Shown here in pieces: positions 43,519 to 52,462 of a stretch of 64,000 nucleotides of DNA. The translations under genes were made by a program, and so were the position numbers. The stretch is from Ureibacillus manganicus DSM 26584 (lineage in GTDB: Bacteria; Bacillota; Bacilli; Bacillales_A; Planococcaceae): assembly GCF_000772945.1 (NCBI RefSeq), contig NZ_JPVN01000014.1:1-64000 (forward strand), read 5' to 3'. The number at the start of each line of letters is the position of its first letter. Position 1 is the first letter of the stretch. The notes beneath the pieces are model-generated. The model did no database searches and was not told where the DNA came from. It saw nothing but the letters and a program-made list of their open reading frames with translations.

Positions 43519-44181
43519 TTGCAAGAATTCAACAATAGGTTAAATCGTTTTGGAGAATGGGTTATTCGACTAGTATCACTAAACTTTCTATGGATTGGTT
43601 TTACAGTTCTTGGTCTTGGAGTTTTCGGAATATTTCCAGCAACAAGTGCCATGTTTTCAATGATTCGAAAATGGTTAGTAGGCAATGAAGATATAAAAAT
43701 CGCTTCAGGATTTATAGAATTCTATAAAAAAGATTTTATGAAAAGTAACTTACTAGGCTATATCTTTGTCATCTTTGCCATAATCATTTGGATAGATTAT
43801 CGTTGGATCAGCTCGAATGTGAGTCTTGGGATGTTTGCGTTAGGTTATTTCATGCTCATTGTGTTGGTTTTTGCTCTATTGTCTTTCATTGTTTTATTTC
43901 CAATTTATTCTCATTATCAATTATCGATTATCCAATATATGAAAAATGCAATATTCTTCCCATTAGCGAATGTGTTAACGATGGTTGTCCTTGGTGCGGC
44001 TTTATTTATGATTCAATTGTTATTCAGTCAAATCCCTGGAATCCTATTATTTGTAGGAGTGAGTTTTCCAGCCTATGTGACGATGAAAATCATTTTACCA
44101 GTATTTCAAGGCAAACCGCTTTCGATTAATGGGTTCTTTAAGATCTTCCGAAAATCGAACGAGGAAAGAATGTATTACTAA
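43519..44181 (+). CDS. DUF624 (YesL-type) membrane protein
   Basis: The 220-residue protein has five or six membrane helices. FLWIGFTVLGLGVFGIFPATSAMF near residues 20-44 is the DUF624 signature. YesL-like proteins are found next to LplB/LplC transporters in Bacillus (for example the yes operon) but their role is unknown. TTG at 43519 follows GGGAGAG. It closes the transport part of the operon before the regulator. Confidence 0.92.
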   Translation: MQEFNNRLNRFGEWVIRLVSLNFLWIGFTVLGLGVFGIFPATSAMFSMIRKWLVGNEDIKIASGFIEFYKKDFMKSNLLGYIFVIFAIIIWIDYRWISSNVSLGMFALGYFMLIVLVFALLSFIVLFPIYSHYQLSIIQYMKNAIFFPLANVLTMVVLGAALFMIQLLFSQIPGILLFVGVSFPAYVTMKIILPVFQGKPLSINGFFKIFRKSNEERMYY

Positions 44182-44375
44182 GGGGGAAATCCTAACCCAA
44201 CTTAGGGATTATCAATTTAGACTATATTAGTGTTAGGTGAGTTATTAGAATGACTACTTACAGAGATTAATGTCCTATAAAATTTCCAATTATTTTGGTA
44301 TAGTTAATTATGGAAATTTAGTTTTACGGATTAGGATGGAATATGAACAATGGATTCTATGGAGGGAACGCTTAA

Positions 44376-45161
44376 ATGAATAAGGATGAAAGGCATACCT
44401 TAATTTTAGATAAACTACAAGTGAATCAAAAGGTTCTTGTCATAGATTTAGCAAAGGTTCTAGATGTAACACCCGAAACCATAAGGCGAGATCTAGCTGA
44501 ACTTGAAATGAATGAACAGCTATCTCGTATTCATGGAGGAGCGGTTCCTTTCATTCCCAATCATAAAGAGATGGTCTTTGAAAAGAAGATGTCTTTACAT
44601 ATTGATGAAAAAAAGAAAATCGCAAAATGTGCAGCTACGCTGATTCAAGATGGTGACACAATCGCCGTGGATGTTGGCTCAACAACTGTTCACATTGCGG
44701 ATATGATTGACAATGTACAAGGTTTAACAGTGGTAACCAATTCCCTTAGTGCAGCAAGTCGGTTTAATTTGGCAATTGAAGAAAAAAGAATTACCGGCCA
44801 AGTGATCATGTTGCCTGGAGTGACTAATCCCTATCAGGCTTCTGTGAAAGGAACCTATACCGTCGAGTTTTTACGTCGTTTTAATTTTAACAGTGCTTTT
44901 ATATCTTGCGGTGGGGTAACCAAAAATGCTGTATATGATTTTGACATGGATGAATCGCTTGTATCAGAAGCGATGATACAATACAGCCAAGAAGCGATTT
45001 TACTGACAGATTCTTGGAAATTAAATAAGAAGTCGTTATTTGAGATTTGTCCTATATCTAATATCGCGAAAATTATCTGCGACAAAGAAAAACCACAAGA
45101 CTGGTATGAAAATAGATATGAGTGGTTAACTGTAGATCCTCTTTACCACATCAACCGATAG
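44376..45161 (+). CDS. DeoR family transcriptional regulator
   Basis: The N terminus is a DeoR helix-turn-helix (KVLDVTPETIRRDLAELEMN, residues about 27-46, with the recognition helix TPETIRRDL). The C-terminal part is the phosphosugar-binding isomerase-like DeoRC domain, with DVGSTTVHIADM and TNSLSAASR. Such repressors release DNA when a phosphorylated sugar binds, which suits an operon with three phosphoesterases. GGAGGGA precedes the ATG. It is 195 bases after the DUF624 gene and may have its own promoter. Confidence 0.93.
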   Translation: MNKDERHTLILDKLQVNQKVLVIDLAKVLDVTPETIRRDLAELEMNEQLSRIHGGAVPFIPNHKEMVFEKKMSLHIDEKKKIAKCAATLIQDGDTIAVDVGSTTVHIADMIDNVQGLTVVTNSLSAASRFNLAIEEKRITGQVIMLPGVTNPYQASVKGTYTVEFLRRFNFNSAFISCGGVTKNAVYDFDMDESLVSEAMIQYSQEAILLTDSWKLNKKSLFEICPISNIAKIICDKEKPQDWYENRYEWLTVDPLYHINR

Positions 45162-45382
45162 TGACATCTTTTTGGAAGATTTATGAATCTGATAGTTCCA
45201 TTGAATGTTTTAAAGGATTTTCAGTAAGCTTAATTTGTTTCCTTTGAATCTATCTTTGACTAAGTCCTTAACCATTGCATTGTCATGGAAGGATTAAAAT
45301 TTGGGAGGAACTGTTTTTTACTGTTATCTCTCATTCTTTTTTCTATTTAAGAACTAGACCAACACTTAAAATATTTATATAA

Positions 45383-45427
45383 AAGTAATCCCCTGAGTTT
45401 ATTAAACCGGTGGATTACTTATTTTTC
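45383..45427. terminator. Bidirectional terminator below the DeoR gene
   Basis: AAGTAATCC pairs with GGATTACTT around a 21-base loop that can pair further. TTATTTTT follows on the plus strand and TTTTATAT on the minus. It can serve the DeoR gene and the convergent YfmQ gene. Confidence 0.78.
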
Positions 45428-45463
45428 GTATATCGGAATGCTAATTTAAAAAATAGCTTTCAT

Positions 45464-45907
45464 TTAAATACTAATACTGCTTGAAACAGCAAACTTCTGC
45501 AAATTCTCAGAACTAAGACAATAAGAAGCAACTTTTTTCTTCCATTGCTTCACGACGTCTACTTGGGTCTTGGAGCAATAAAGGAAAAATTTCATTTCTT
45601 TGTTGTTCCTTTTTACGCTTACAACGAAAGGAGCAACCTCTGTATCTGGATTTAAAAATGAATTTTCAGTCCCAGGGAAGATATGGTTTCTCTCTAAAAA
45701 TAACGCTTCATTGAAATAATCGGTGATTTTATTTTTCTCATCTTCTTCTAGCTGTACTCCGTTGTAAGTGACAATCACATTCGTTGCATCTAGCTTTGGA
45801 TGAAGGGCAAATTTACTAACAACCCATCCAACTACCGCACTTGGGGGACTCATAGCAAATTTAATAAGTATGCCAAAGATGATAAATAATACAGCCCACC
45901 ATGTCAT
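45464..45907 (-). CDS. yfmQ: YfmQ family protein
   Basis: The 147-residue protein has one N-terminal membrane helix (about 4-22) and the YfmQ signature that follows it, PPSAVVGWVVSKFALHPK (about 23-40), then YNGVQLEEDEKNKI and FPGTENSF. The family is found in Bacillus and its function is unknown. AAGGAG lies 9 bases before the ATG at 45907, giving the same start MTWW as relatives; the TTG at 45916 is not needed. Confidence 0.8.
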   Translation of the reverse strand: MTWWAVLFIIFGILIKFAMSPPSAVVGWVVSKFALHPKLDATNVIVTYNGVQLEEDEKNKITDYFNEALFLERNHIFPGTENSFLNPDTEVAPFVVSVKRNNKEMKFFLYCSKTQVDVVKQWKKKVASYCLSSENLQKFAVSSSISI

Positions 45908-46070
45908 TTTGAACAACTCCTTAACTTCTCCCTAATGTAAAAAATACAATAAATAAAGATTATCATAAAACAATCATTTTTAATTTGACTATTTTCCAAC
46001 AAATAAAAAAGGTAAATTACCAAAATATGTGGAACTATTAATCAGTAAAAAAGATTGTGAGGGTTATATA

Positions 46071-46475
46071 ATGGTTGATTTAAATAGTCTGTTAGATGAA
46101 TTTACCCATATGCATAATGAATTTATCGCAGATTGGAACAAAGCGATGAAAACAGGCGACACTACATCATTAGACCGAATGGCAGAATATTACTATGTTG
46201 CGTTTTTTAAAAGTGGTACAGAAAAGCCAATGTTCTTCAACAAAGACGAATCTCTTAGTGGGATGAGGCAGTCGGTGCAACATTTTATAGGATCGAAAAA
46301 GAGATTCGAAAATCGAGTCATTCGCCTGAGAACTACTGAAAATGTTGTGGTTTTTTATGAACTTCTTATTGAAAAAAACGATAAAATCCTTGCAAGACTG
46401 TTTACTATCGAAAACTGGATACTAATTGATGGAAACTGGATGATTACCAGAGAAACGGAAGAATCAATAAGTTAG
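46071..46475 (+). CDS. NTF2-like protein (DUF4440 type)
   Basis: The protein has about 134 residues with an N-terminal helix (NSLLDEFTHMHNEFIADWNKA), then ADEMYYV-like turns and a beta-sheet ending NWILIDGNWMITRETEE. This order and the closing WMITRE-type strand fit the SnoaL/DUF4440 half-barrel fold. No catalytic residue can be assigned. GTGAGGG lies 8 bases before the ATG at 46071, which is preferred to the GTG at 46029. Confidence 0.55.
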   Translation: MVDLNSLLDEFTHMHNEFIADWNKAMKTGDTTSLDRMAEYYYVAFFKSGTEKPMFFNKDESLSGMRQSVQHFIGSKKRFENRVIRLRTTENVVVFYELLIEKNDKILARLFTIENWILIDGNWMITRETEESIS

Positions 46476-46514
46476 TGCTTAATTTGCAAATAAGATTTGA
46501 AAAGAGGAATGTAT

Positions 46515-47273
46515 TTGTTAGCTTACTATAGTAATCTTTCTTCAGAAGTATACGATTTAGACAAATATATTGGGCTTTCGTTCGGCGATGTGGAATATTA
46601 TAGCGAACGTTTAGCTACATGTAATGGCCCGATTCTCGAGCCGGGTGTCGGAACGGGTCGAATGCTGATTCCACTATTAGAACAGGGTTTAAAAGTAGAT
46701 GGCTTCGATGTTTCAGAAGAAATGTTAACCATTTGCCGTACGAATTGCGAAAGCAGGGGGCTGCAGCCACACCTATTTATAGGAAATATGGAATCTGTTT
46801 CACTCGATACAAAGTATGAGGTAATTATTGTACCAACTGGAACTTTTCTATTGCTACATAATCGTGAAGACTCAATAAAGGCATTAAAGAATTTCTACCA
46901 CCATCTTGCTAATGGTGGCAAGCTATACATTGATCTATTTTTACAAACGGAATTCCCAATAGACAAAGTATCCACAAGAACGTGGGAAACGAAAGACGGT
47001 GACCTTATTACTTTAGAAAGTAAAATGGTTGAAGTGGATTTTATGAATCAGTACACTATCTCTCATCATCGATACGAAAAATGGCGTAACGGACAACTAA
47101 TTCAATCTGAATTAGAACGTTTTCCACTCCGTTGGTATGGGGTAGAGGAATTTAAACTGATTCTAGAACAAGTGGGATTCCAAGATATCATCATCTCTGC
47201 AGATTACCAACACGGCCAGTATCCTACAAAATCTACGAAAATGATTACGTTTGAAGCGGTTGTTAAAAAATAA
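46515..47273 (+). CDS. Class I SAM-dependent methyltransferase
   Basis: Motif I of the Rossmann fold is ILEPGVGTGRMLIPLLEQG (near residue 42), followed by DGFDVSEEMLTICR for the acidic residue, and the strand EVIIVPTGTF. The C terminus (FPLRWYGVEEFKLILEQVGF) is typical of methyltransferase domain 25-like proteins. It should methylate a small molecule with S-adenosylmethionine. The start is uncertain; TTG at 46515 lies about 8 bases after AAAGAGGA and the frame opens at 46497. Confidence 0.88.
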   Translation: MLAYYSNLSSEVYDLDKYIGLSFGDVEYYSERLATCNGPILEPGVGTGRMLIPLLEQGLKVDGFDVSEEMLTICRTNCESRGLQPHLFIGNMESVSLDTKYEVIIVPTGTFLLLHNREDSIKALKNFYHHLANGGKLYIDLFLQTEFPIDKVSTRTWETKDGDLITLESKMVEVDFMNQYTISHHRYEKWRNGQLIQSELERFPLRWYGVEEFKLILEQVGFQDIIISADYQHGQYPTKSTKMITFEAVVKK

Positions 47274-47295
47274 AACCATAAATAGAGCATTAACT

Positions 47296-47330
47296 GACAG
47301 CCCCTGCATATAAAAGCATTGGCTGTTTTT
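47296..47330 (+). terminator. Terminator of the methyltransferase gene
   Basis: ACAGCC pairs with GGCTGT around an AT-rich loop and is followed by TTTTTTC. Confidence 0.72.
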
Positions 47331-47438
47331 TCATTACAAAATTCTACTGCTCCTTTTAGTCATCCCAAAAGGATTCAGAGAAAAATTGTTGAAGTTATAT
47401 AGAAACATATCACAGTGAATTTAAATTGGAGGAATAGA

Positions 47439-47981
47439 ATGTTAAAGCGGAAATACGGAGATCGACCTGGTTGGCAGCGAGTAGATGAAAAACAATATGC
47501 GCAAACCTACTTAGAAACTACTGAATTTAAAGGGTACGTCACACTCGTAAAAACCATAAAAGTTTCAAAACCGCTTTTCGTGAACTATGGCGGTACGGAG
47601 AATGTTTGTATTGTGGGGGATGGGTATTCCTGGCTTCAGCATTTTCCTTTGAACGAAAACTATTCTGTGACAACAATGTTTGACCCTGAAGGGAGAATTA
47701 TTCAATGGTATATTGATATCTGTAAGGAAATAGGAGTTGAAGACCAAATACCTTGGATGGATGATTTATATTTAGACCTGATCGTATTGCCAACTGGTGA
47801 AATCTACGAAAAAGATGCGGACGAACTTGAAGATGCATATATAAAAGGATGGATCGACAAACCCCTATATGACCTGGCATGGATGGAATTGAAAAAGCTA
47901 AAAAGGTTAATTGAAGAAAATCAATTCCAGTTAATAAAATTATCAAAAGAGCATAAAGAAATAGTAGAAAGCCAATATTGA
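47439..47981 (+). CDS. DUF402 domain protein
   Basis: The 180-residue protein carries the DUF402/FomD-like fold: VCIVGDGYSWLQHFPLNENY, then MFDPEGRIIQWYIDIC, and LDLIVLPTGEIYEKDADELE for the metal-binding acids. Relatives hydrolyse phosphate or nucleotide bonds (for example FomD and nucleoside tri/diphosphatase Ntdp). Here D and E residues of the core are kept. TTGGAGGA lies before the ATG at 47439, so the earlier GTG is not the start. Confidence 0.88.
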   Translation: MLKRKYGDRPGWQRVDEKQYAQTYLETTEFKGYVTLVKTIKVSKPLFVNYGGTENVCIVGDGYSWLQHFPLNENYSVTTMFDPEGRIIQWYIDICKEIGVEDQIPWMDDLYLDLIVLPTGEIYEKDADELEDAYIKGWIDKPLYDLAWMELKKLKRLIEENQFQLIKLSKEHKEIVESQY

Positions 47982-48016
47982 TTCATTAATTTGGCTTGAT
48001 TTTTGGAGGAATTGAC

Positions 48017-48472
48017 GTGGCAAAAGTTACACTGACAAACATGTGCATGATCTACGATAAAGAAAATAATAAAGTACTCGTTCAAGATCGCATTAAATCT
48101 TGGAAAGGGATTTCATTTCCTGGTGGACATGTGGAGGATGGGGAAAGTCTTATCGACTCTACAATTAGAGAAGTGAAGGAAGAAACGGGTTTGACGGTTT
48201 CAAATTTAGAATCATGTGGCGTAATCTATTGGTTTAATAACGAAACAGGTGAAAAGTATTTTGTGTTTCAATACCGTACAGAAGAATTTAGTGGCGAATT
48301 ATTACATAAAACTGATGAAGGTAGTAATTTCTGGGTGGATCTTGAAGAATTATCGAACCTCCACTTTGCAGAAGGTATGGATGAAAGATTGTCGATGTTC
48401 CTTGAGAAAGAGTATTCAGAAGGATTCGGTAGTTGGAATCAACATCAACCTGGGAAGTTACAATTTCAATAG
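48017..48472 (+). CDS. Nudix hydrolase (8-oxo-dGTP diphosphatase-like)
   Basis: The 151-residue protein begins VAKVTLTNMCMIYDKENNKV and has the complete Nudix box GGHVEDGESLIDSTIREVKE with ETGL (about residues 37-60). The early LTNMCMIYD start is typical of YtkD/MutT-like members. It should hydrolyse an oxidised or surplus nucleotide. TTGGAGGA stands 7 bases before the GTG at 48017. It is the second Nudix gene in the window. Confidence 0.93.
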   Translation: MAKVTLTNMCMIYDKENNKVLVQDRIKSWKGISFPGGHVEDGESLIDSTIREVKEETGLTVSNLESCGVIYWFNNETGEKYFVFQYRTEEFSGELLHKTDEGSNFWVDLEELSNLHFAEGMDERLSMFLEKEYSEGFGSWNQHQPGKLQFQ

Positions 48473-48496
48473 TTCAATTTATCAAAGCAGAATAGT

Positions 48497-48530
48497 AGCT
48501 TAGGGATCATATTAAGTCTCTAAGCTTTTT
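48497..48530 (+). terminator. Terminator of the Nudix gene
   Basis: AGCTTAGGGA pairs with TCTCTAAGCT with one wobble, followed by TTTTT. Confidence 0.85.
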
Positions 48531-48660
48531 AAGTATAAAGATATTTCGTGCAATGGATGGTTACTCAACGACCAATGAATCTGAATGAATTGAAACTTAT
48601 TATAGGAGTGAATCGTATATTAACAAAGAATGGTAACCACTCTTTTTAGGAGGTATACCA

Positions 48661-48975
48661 ATGGAATATTTCGCTGAAATCACGATTTTTGTAATATTGA
48701 TGATCCCCGTTTACGGTTTATTAATCTGGTCGTACTTAGAGCCTGAAGAAAGTATGCTTTTCGGAAATCGCTGGAAGTATAAAGAAGATCCAGAACCATC
48801 CCAAAAAGCAATACGCCATACGAAGTTTACATCGATGACAGCCATGATTGGAATTCCAGTGGTTGTAATAAGTGTGCTATCTAGCTCTCTTATTCTCAAA
48901 TTAGTACCGGTAATCGTCATTTTGATATATATCTTTGGTGCACTAAAGATATTTGTATCTGAAGAAGATTCATAA
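48661..48975 (+). CDS. Small membrane protein of unknown function
   Basis: The 104-residue protein has one helix at about 5-22, a cytoplasmic loop with PEESMLFGNRWKYKEDPEPS, then two helices near 57-73 and 78-97. The FGNRWKYKEDPEPS segment recalls small DUF6199-like proteins of Bacillus, but I cannot confirm a family. AGGAGGT precedes the ATG. The next gene begins just downstream. Confidence 0.62.
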   Translation: MEYFAEITIFVILMIPVYGLLIWSYLEPEESMLFGNRWKYKEDPEPSQKAIRHTKFTSMTAMIGIPVVVISVLSSSLILKLVPVIVILIYIFGALKIFVSEEDS

Positions 48976-49011
48976 ACTATGCGCGTTTTAAGAAATAAGG
49001 AGGTTTCCAAC

Positions 49012-49191
49012 TTGAGCAATGATAAGAAATGTCCAAATTGTAATGGGAGTGAGTTTAAAGAGGCTACAGATTTTATTCCTATCAGACTTAAAAAATCCTC
49101 TTTTACTGGATCAAATAAAATCTATACTTTTTGTTTAAATTGCGGGGAAGTCGTTTCGATTAGAATTGAAAATCCTGAAAAGTTCAGGTAA
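49012..49191 (+). CDS. Zinc-ribbon small protein
   Basis: The protein of about 59 residues has two CxxC pairs, CPNCN near the start and CLNCGE near the end, with spacing that fits one zinc ribbon. Its role is unknown. AAGGAGG lies before the TTG at 49012, which is in frame; the longer frame from 48979 has no site. It overlaps no other gene and follows the small membrane protein by 36 bases. Confidence 0.72.
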   Translation: MSNDKKCPNCNGSEFKEATDFIPIRLKKSSFTGSNKIYTFCLNCGEVVSIRIENPEKFR

Positions 49192-49245
49192 TAAAGGTAC
49201 GCTCTTAAACTACTTCTTATCATTTATGGAGAAAGGGTGGGTTTA

Positions 49246-49521
49246 ATGGAGAATGATGTTTTGATGTTTATAATGGTCATATTAGTACAGTTGATATTTG
49301 CCAGTTTAATGTTGGGCATATTCACTTCCTACTTTGTGAACAGCAGAAAGAAAGGATTTGTGTTTTTAACGATTTATTTATTACTAACTATTAACTCACT
49401 ATATTCTGGATATCAATATTCAGCGATAGTTGGGACTAGTATCGTGTTGATAAACATTGGATTAGGGATAGTTTCTTACTTTGTTATTAGAAAAAGACTT
49501 ACAAATGTTAGTGATAGTTAG
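49246..49521 (+). CDS. Small membrane protein of unknown function
   Basis: The protein of about 91 residues has three membrane helices (about 5-28, 37-52, 60-80) and a basic C-terminal tail (RKRL). No family is recognised. AAAGGGTGGG precedes the ATG at 49246. Confidence 0.6.
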   Translation: MENDVLMFIMVILVQLIFASLMLGIFTSYFVNSRKKGFVFLTIYLLLTINSLYSGYQYSAIVGTSIVLINIGLGIVSYFVIRKRLTNVSDS

Positions 49522-49585
49522 GAGGTAACCATTTGAAAGTGGATGGGGTTTGATTAAAATAACTCACCAAAAGGAAGGAGAAGTT

Positions 49586-49951
49586 ATGTCTAGGCTTCAC
49601 AAATTTATTTTATTAGTAGCAATTTTAATAATAATATTTGTCTTATCACCAATTATTTATGTGGAAGCGAACAAAAAGATTTTTGAGAATCGGGTAACTG
49701 AATATCTAGTAAACGAAAAAGGCTATCACCCGAATGATATTGAATTAGTAGAAGGTGTTTATGGATTTAAAATGCCTGAATTCTATACAAAGGTGATTTT
49801 TAAAGACGAACCTTATATTGTATACACATACTTTGCTCACGGTAGTGTAGCTCAGTTTGATTATGAAATTATAGACAATGTCTACAATAGAATTACTTTT
49901 AAGGAATTAAAAAATTATGATTCCAATGGATCAATTGATAAGTATAAATAA
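49586..49951 (+). CDS. DUF3139-like membrane-anchored protein
   Basis: A single membrane helix (about 5-27) is followed by an outer domain of about 95 residues. ENRVTEYLVNEKGYHPNDIELVEGVYG and FKDEPYIVYTYF fit DUF3139, a family of small Bacillus exported proteins of unknown function. GAAGGAGAAG sits before the ATG at 49586, which decides the start. Confidence 0.75.
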   Translation: MSRLHKFILLVAILIIIFVLSPIIYVEANKKIFENRVTEYLVNEKGYHPNDIELVEGVYGFKMPEFYTKVIFKDEPYIVYTYFAHGSVAQFDYEIIDNVYNRITFKELKNYDSNGSIDKYK

Positions 49952-49984
49952 AGTATAGTCATGTCTCTTTTATAAGTAAGTAGT

Positions 49985-50242
49985 TTAAGATAATTTAAAT
50001 CTCCTATAGAAAAACCTTACTGCGTAAAAAACAACGAAAAATATGCCGTTTAATATGGCAGTCAAAAAAGTCCCCCGAAATATTGTATAAATCAAGTATA
50101 GAGGTGTGAACATGTACATATCTCTATCAATCCCCTCGTATGCGTAGGAAGGGTAATAATACATAGCAGAATCTATAAAGGATACTAATGTTAATAACAC
50201 TGCCATTACTAATGGGAAATTCGACTTGAAAAATCTTTTCAA
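49985..50242 (-). CDS. Small membrane protein of unknown function
   Basis: The protein of about 85 residues has two membrane helices (about 9-24 and 52-74). A tyrosine-rich extracytoplasmic loop (YYYPSYAYEGIDRDMY) joins them. I recognise no family. AAGGGG on the minus strand lies next to the ATG at 50251 but 9 bases before the TTG at 50242, which is preferred. It is divergent from the acyltransferase relic. Confidence 0.55.
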   Translation of the reverse strand: MKRFFKSNFPLVMAVLLTLVSFIDSAMYYYPSYAYEGIDRDMYMFTPLYLIYTIFRGTFLTAILNGIFFVVFYAVRFFYRRFKLS

Positions 50243-50383
50243 AACAAACATCCCCTTATTATGTTATTTGAAATAAGCTTCCGAAAAGTACGGTTTAGAA
50301 GATTATATTTTTCAAAAAAATGTATATGGATTTTTTTGTATATATTGTATAATCTAGCAGAAAACCGTTTAAAGGGGAAGTTT

Positions 50384-51513
50384 ATGAACAATATTAGCAG
50401 GAATTTAAGACAACATGATTTAGATTGGATCAAGGTATTAGCTACATTTATCGTTTTTCTATATCATTGTTCCATGTTTTTTAATACCTTTGCTTGGCAC
50501 ATTAAAAACAATGAAATCAATCAATCTACTATTCAATTTTTTTCTCTCTTAGTCGGCAATTGGATTATGCCGATATTTTTGTGATTTCAGGAATTGGTAC
50601 ATATTTTGCCTTATCGAAAAGAACTACACAAAGTTTTGTTAAGGAAAGGTTTCACCGCCTGGGTATCCCATTGCTTCTAGGAATCTTTCTATTGTCACCA
50701 CCACAAGTATATATTGAAAGAGTAACAGCGAATGAATATGAGGGGTCATTCTTTTCATTTTTCCCTCATTATTTCGATGGCTTCTATTTAGAGATCGGTG
50801 GTTCTGGAAACTTTGCATTTTTCGGTCATCATCTATGGTATTTACTAGGATTATTGTTATTTTCAATGATTACATTGCCACTTTTCCTAAAAGGAAGGAA
50901 AAAGGGGAAGAAATCGGAGGAATTTGGATTCTTCCATTACTTTGTATTACCCATTCCACTGATTGCTCTAGCTTTGACTACTAATAATATTTTGAATTTA
51001 GGTAGTTGGGGAATTTTATTTTATCTAACTTTATATATATATGGTTACTATTTCTTTTCAAATGCCTCGTTAAAGGTATTCGTTCGAAAAGTAGAAGTAC
51101 TTACCGGGGTTTTAAGTGTTCTTAGTACTGCTGGATATCTTATCTGGGTGATATATTTTGGATTTCCAGAAACAGTTTCAATTACTTGGGCACTTTTTAT
51201 GGCGCTGCGAGTCATCTTAGTTTGGAATGTTCTATTCTTTATCTTCTATCTAGCAGATAAATACTTAAACTTCTCAAATAGTACCTTAAAATATGCAAGC
51301 GATGCATCTATGCCGTTTTATGTGCTCCATCAACCTATTATTATTTTGCTCGGCTTTTTTATTTATAACCTAGATTGGGAGATTCCTATTAAGGCCGTAT
51401 TTTTGGTAGTAATCGCATTTAGCAGCATAATGATTGTCTATCACGTAATCATTCGCCGAAATAATTGGCTGCGTGTTTTGTTTGGATTAAAGATGATTAA
51501 GGATAGGAGATGA
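50384..51513 (+). pseudogene. Acyltransferase family 3 (OafA/NodX-like) gene broken by a frameshift
   Basis: The first part (50384-50583) encodes HDLDWIKVLATFIVFLYHCS, the usual start with the family's first helix, and breaks at MPIFL-stop. The second part continues VISGIGTYFALSKRTTQSFV and eight or more helices to ALFGLKMIK. Both parts fit one protein of about 375 residues; adding one T to the TTTTT run near 50577-50581 restores MPIFFVISGIG. This could be a real loss, a phase-variable homopolymer or a sequencing slip. The functional gene would be a membrane O-acyltransferase. AAAGGGG precedes the ATG at 50384, and TATAAT at 50348-50353 may be its -10 box. Confidence 0.85.
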
Positions 51514-51517
51514 AAAA

Positions 51518-52072
51518 ATGTTTACAATTGACTGTGGGGACATCTTACTACGTGAATTTCAAGTCGAGGATGTAGATGCGATTTATGAAATTACGAACCA
51601 ACCAGAAGTTTACGAATTTCTACCTGATTGGAAATCCACAAGAGAGCAAAGATTCAACTGGGTAACTAATTATGAAATCCCTTCAAATAAGAGTTTCTTA
51701 GAAGCAGTGCCGAATATTGAGGAGCAGAGGTATTTGAGGTTGGGGATCGTCTTAAAAGAAACGGGTGAATTTATTGGATTTTGTACTACAGGAATTAAAG
51801 AGGAACTTCCAGCACCAAATCGAGAAATTGCTTTTGGGATTTCAAAGTACCACACAAACAAAGGATATACATCACTAGCAGTAAAGGGTTTGATTCAATT
51901 TTTGTTTGCGAATACAAATGTGGAATGTTTAAATGCAGTGGCATTGGAACGGAATGTCGGATCGAATCGTGTCATTCAAAAAAATGGTTTCGAATTTGTG
52001 GGGCAAATTGAAATTGATAAGGAACTTCATAATCATTATGTGCTACAAAAGAGTGAATGGCAGGGTAGATGA
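51518..52072 (+). CDS. GNAT family N-acetyltransferase (RimJ/RimL type)
   Basis: The 184-residue protein has the RimL-like order: ILLREFQVEDVDAIYEITNQ, FIGFCTTGIKEE for beta4, HTNKGYTSLAVKGLIQFLF for the acetyl-CoA loop and NVGSNRVIQKNGFEFVGQIE for the last helix and strand. It should acetylate the N terminus of a protein or a small amine. It begins 4 bases after the acyltransferase frame, with GATAGGAGATG in front, and is probably cotranscribed with it. Confidence 0.9.
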   Translation: MFTIDCGDILLREFQVEDVDAIYEITNQPEVYEFLPDWKSTREQRFNWVTNYEIPSNKSFLEAVPNIEEQRYLRLGIVLKETGEFIGFCTTGIKEELPAPNREIAFGISKYHTNKGYTSLAVKGLIQFLFANTNVECLNAVALERNVGSNRVIQKNGFEFVGQIEIDKELHNHYVLQKSEWQGR

Positions 52073-52085
52073 TTTTCGGAAGGGG

Positions 52086-52116
52086 CGATTACTTAAGATG
52101 AGTAATCGTTTTTTTT
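52086..52116 (+). terminator. Terminator of the GNAT gene
   Basis: CGATTACT pairs with AGTAATCG around TTAAGATG, followed by TTTTTTTT. Confidence 0.92.
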
Positions 52117-52151
52117 ATGGAGTGGAGAAAGTTCTAATAAGTCTCCTTAGA

Positions 52152-52353
52152 ATAATAGACAATCCAGCCGGGATAATAGACAAAAGAGGGCAGATAATAG
52201 ACACACTTAGAAAGCAGAGCGGATATTAGACACTCAAGTCAGCATAATAGACCAAAGAGGGCAAATAATAGACAAACGGAGCTGGATAATAGACACACGT
52301 AGAAAGCAGAGCAGATAATAGACATACGCAGAAAGCTCAGGAGATAATAGAAT
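52152..52353. repeat. Array F: ATAATAGACA at 21- or 29-bp steps
   Basis: ATAATAGACA or a close variant starts at 52152, 52173, 52194, 52223, 52244, 52265, 52286, 52315 and 52344, with spacings of 21, 21, 29, 21, 21, 21, 29 and 29 bp. A TTCTAATAA motif at 52132 lies just before it. The sequence between the motifs is variable but often contains GCAGAGC or CAGAAAGC. The GACA core is that of arrays A, B, E and G, and the 21-bp step is that of arrays C, D and H, so this array looks intermediate between the two plans. Confidence 0.85.
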
Positions 52354-52462
52354 TTTTCATTTGTAACTATATTATCCTCGGGGGATAATATAGTACATTC
52401 CTATTTTATTTCCTACAGCTTCTATAGTTAATGGCTACCTGCAGTAGAGGCCCGCAACTAAA

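Noticed and set aside
44190-44212. Hairpin AATCCTAA/TTAGGGATT after the DUF624 gene
   Set aside because: No T run follows on either strand, so I do not call it a terminator; it may pair in the leader of the DeoR gene.
45180-45320. Possible transposase remnant on the minus strand near 45290
   Set aside because: A short frame has DNAMV, which recalls IS3 transposases, but the residues around it do not match and no inverted repeats are present.
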